Positions 5,671 to 7,130 of a stretch of DNA of 7,130 bases are shown here, piece after piece. Each line of letters begins with the position of its first letter. The stretch's first letter is position 1. The notes beneath the pieces are model-generated. The model was not told the origin of the DNA and searched no databases. It saw only the letters and a list, made by a program, of their open reading frames with translations. Position numbers and translations under genes: made by a program. The stretch comes from Acidobacteriota bacterium (GTDB taxonomy: Bacteria > Acidobacteriota > Blastocatellia > Pyrinomonadales > Pyrinomonadaceae): positions 1 to 7,130 of the forward strand of contig JAKOSS010000527.1 of the NCBI GenBank assembly GCA_029777145.1, given 5' to 3'.

Positions 5671-7130
5671 ATGAAATTCAAATTTTTGAGGATCGCTGGG
5701 CTGATTGCGGCCCTTGTCGTAACGGTCGGGATCGCCGCGGGAGAAACGCCGCTGTGGACGTATTCCGGCGCGAAATGGTACGCCATGATGGAGACGGGCA
5801 ACGTCATGGTCGGATTGGAAAAGGGCATCACGATGCTCGACGGAAAGACCGGCGAGAAGATCTGGGAACGCGCCGATCTGAGCGGTATCAAGGAAGACGA
5901 GTTCACCGAACTTTCGGGGACGCCGCTGCTTCTGATTGCCGACAATTCCGGCACATTTTCGCGCAAGACAAAGACCTACGCGCTCGATACGCTGACCGGA
6001 AAAACCGTCTGGGAGACCGAAAAGATGATCGGCTACACGGCGCAGGTCTCGCCGGTTTACAGTCGCGATATGATCGTTTTCCTGACGATCAAGGACAACC
6101 GCATCACCAAGGATAAGCCGGACATCTTCGCGCTGAAGCTTTCGACCGGCGAACTTCTCTGGCAGAACGAATACACGGAAAAGGTCGATCTCTACGGCAA
6201 GATCAAGAAGGGCCGGAGCGGCGCCGCGGGCATGCTGTTCGGGTCGGGAAACACCGCCTCCGACCGCTTCGACCTGCACGGGGAGAATCCGCCGATCTTC
6301 GACGGCGATTCGATGTACATGACGTACGCCGGACTTCATCGGTTCAACCTCGACGACGGAAAGCTCGTTTGGAAAACGATCTATGACGTGACCGACGGTT
6401 CGCTGACGAACACGAACGGCGAGGCGATCATCGACGGCGATGTGATCTACACCTCGGCGAACAATATCATCCGTGCGATCAACAAATCGGACGGCGCGAT
6501 CAAGTGGCAGACCAAGGACTACGGCAAGGGCGGGATCGCCGAAATGCAGATGTGGGGCGACACGATCTACGGCCGCCTCGGCGGGCAATTCTTCTCGGCG
6601 AAGAAGGGCGAATACCTGCGCAAATCGCCGATCGGCGTGGTCGCGATCAACAAGAACGACGGCTCCGAACAGTGGATCTACACCGGCGCGAAGGAGTCGA
6701 TCACGAACATGGTCGTGCTGCAGGACCAGAACATTCTCATGATCGGCGACGAGAAGAACCTGATCGGACTCGATCTTTCGAGCCAGGGCAAGGTCAAAGA
6801 AGCCTACAAGATCCCGCTCAAGTTCAAGATCAACGTCGGCGCGGCGGCGACGGCGGCGAAGATCGCGAAGATCGGTTTCGGCGGACTCAAAGGTCTCGGA
6901 TCGAAAGGCGCGGACACGACCGACGAACCGGTGGCGCTGATCCGTCAGGAGAACGGCACGGTTGTCGCGCGCGGCAAGCAGCACCTGCTTGGATTCGATC
7001 CGGCATCGCGCCAGATCGTCTGGTCGGCGAAATTCGACGCACCGAACGTCAATGGCTGGCAGACGTTTGTCATGACGGCGATCACCGTCGCGGTCGCCGC
7101 GCTCTCGCAGGCGAACAAGGAAATGGCTGC
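5671..7130 (+). CDS. secreted PQQ-like beta-propeller repeat protein (partial, runs off the window)
   Basis: The frame stays open from ATG 5671 to the window end: 486 codons, C-terminus missing. Residues 1-24 look like a signal peptide: MKFKFLR, then a hydrophobic core and IAAG before ETPLW. The mature protein should therefore be periplasmic or exported. At least seven propeller-blade signatures of the type (L/F/I)(D/N)xxxGxxxW begin near residues 56, 105, 155, 225, 270, 326 and 442, for example LDTLTGKTVWE and INKSDGAIKWQ. The family is structural, and many members bind no PQQ. No catalytic partner domain is visible. A Gly/Ala/Lys-rich stretch at about 388-415 interrupts the blade pattern and looks like a loop or membrane-proximal insert. 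No clear ribosome binding site precedes the ATG. Codon choice is strongly GC-ending, more so than in the sigma-like gene. Substrate and role cannot be told. Confidence 0.85.
   Translation, partial: MKFKFLRIAGLIAALVVTVGIAAGETPLWTYSGAKWYAMMETGNVMVGLEKGITMLDGKTGEKIWERADLSGIKEDEFTELSGTPLLLIADNSGTFSRKTKTYALDTLTGKTVWETEKMIGYTAQVSPVYSRDMIVFLTIKDNRITKDKPDIFALKLSTGELLWQNEYTEKVDLYGKIKKGRSGAAGMLFGSGNTASDRFDLHGENPPIFDGDSMYMTYAGLHRFNLDDGKLVWKTIYDVTDGSLTNTNGEAIIDGDVIYTSANNIIRAINKSDGAIKWQTKDYGKGGIAEMQMWGDTIYGRLGGQFFSAKKGEYLRKSPIGVVAINKNDGSEQWIYTGAKESITNMVVLQDQNILMIGDEKNLIGLDLSSQGKVKEAYKIPLKFKINVGAAATAAKIAKIGFGGLKGLGSKGADTTDEPVALIRQENGTVVARGKQHLLGFDPASRQIVWSAKFDAPNVNGWQTFVMTAITVAVAALSQANKEMA

Noticed and set aside
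4785..5966. Minus-strand open frame of about 390 residues
   Set aside because: Its middle is translated repeat (GFGMWDLG-like) and its ends are antisense to the small gene and the PQQ-like gene. The repeat simply lacks stop codons.
5421..6116. Plus-strand frame beginning in the repeats and entering the PQQ-like gene
   Set aside because: It is out of frame with the propeller protein and consists of repeat translation plus a frame shadow.
5281..6984. Very long minus-strand open frame across the PQQ-like gene and repeats
   Set aside because: It is antisense to a clearly coding + frame with signal peptide and blade motifs. It is Arg/Asp-rich in the way GC-rich shadows are, and it ends in translated minisatellite.

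Overview
The window looks like a GC-rich bacterial chromosome segment with every gene on the + strand. Three things suggest an Acidobacteriota/Blastocatellia-like soil bacterium: the dispersed 'ATCCCAA / GGAACTCCAAACCC' minisatellite, the 'cgcggagacgcagagg' intergenic repeat, and a secreted PQQ-like beta-propeller protein with strongly GC-ending codons. This is inference from style only; there is no rRNA or marker gene.

Left part (1-4806): a probable three-gene operon. Gene 1 (60-827) is a divergent sigma-70/ECF-like protein. Gene 2 (824-1459) overlaps it by 4 nt and encodes an XRE-like helix-turn-helix protein. Gene 3 (1480-4806) is a 1108-residue fusion of an ImmA/IrrE zinc metallopeptidase (HEIGH), a complete SF1A UvrD-type helicase, and a C-terminal PD-(D/E)XK-like domain with four Fe-S-type cysteines but an apparently degraded nuclease active site. 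In known systems (IrrE-DdrO, ImmA-ImmR) an IrrE-like protease removes an adjacent XRE repressor upon DNA damage. Here the protease is fused to a DNA motor, and the HTH gene is coupled to a sigma-like gene in the way anti-sigma genes usually are. The working model is a DNA-state-sensing switch: the helicase engages abnormal or foreign DNA, the protease inactivates the HTH protein, and sigma-dependent or derepressed transcription follows. I do not recognise it as a named system.

Middle (4807-5171): a short, very basic 94-residue protein of unknown function has its own leader. That leader and the gene 1 leader share a bipartite motif, CGTTTCCGGTT-N13-TCCATTTAA, with identical 13-nt spacing, followed by AGGAGG. 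This suggests the small gene is co-regulated with the operon, and makes the motif a candidate target of gene 1 or gene 2.

Right part: 5172-5670 is non-coding and repeat-rich. It holds an imperfect inverted repeat, then about 320 bp of C-rich heptamer and 14-mer repeats with three copies of a GC hairpin, then a small inverted repeat. From 5671 a signal-peptide-bearing PQQ-like beta-propeller protein runs off the window end. It appears unrelated to the operon.
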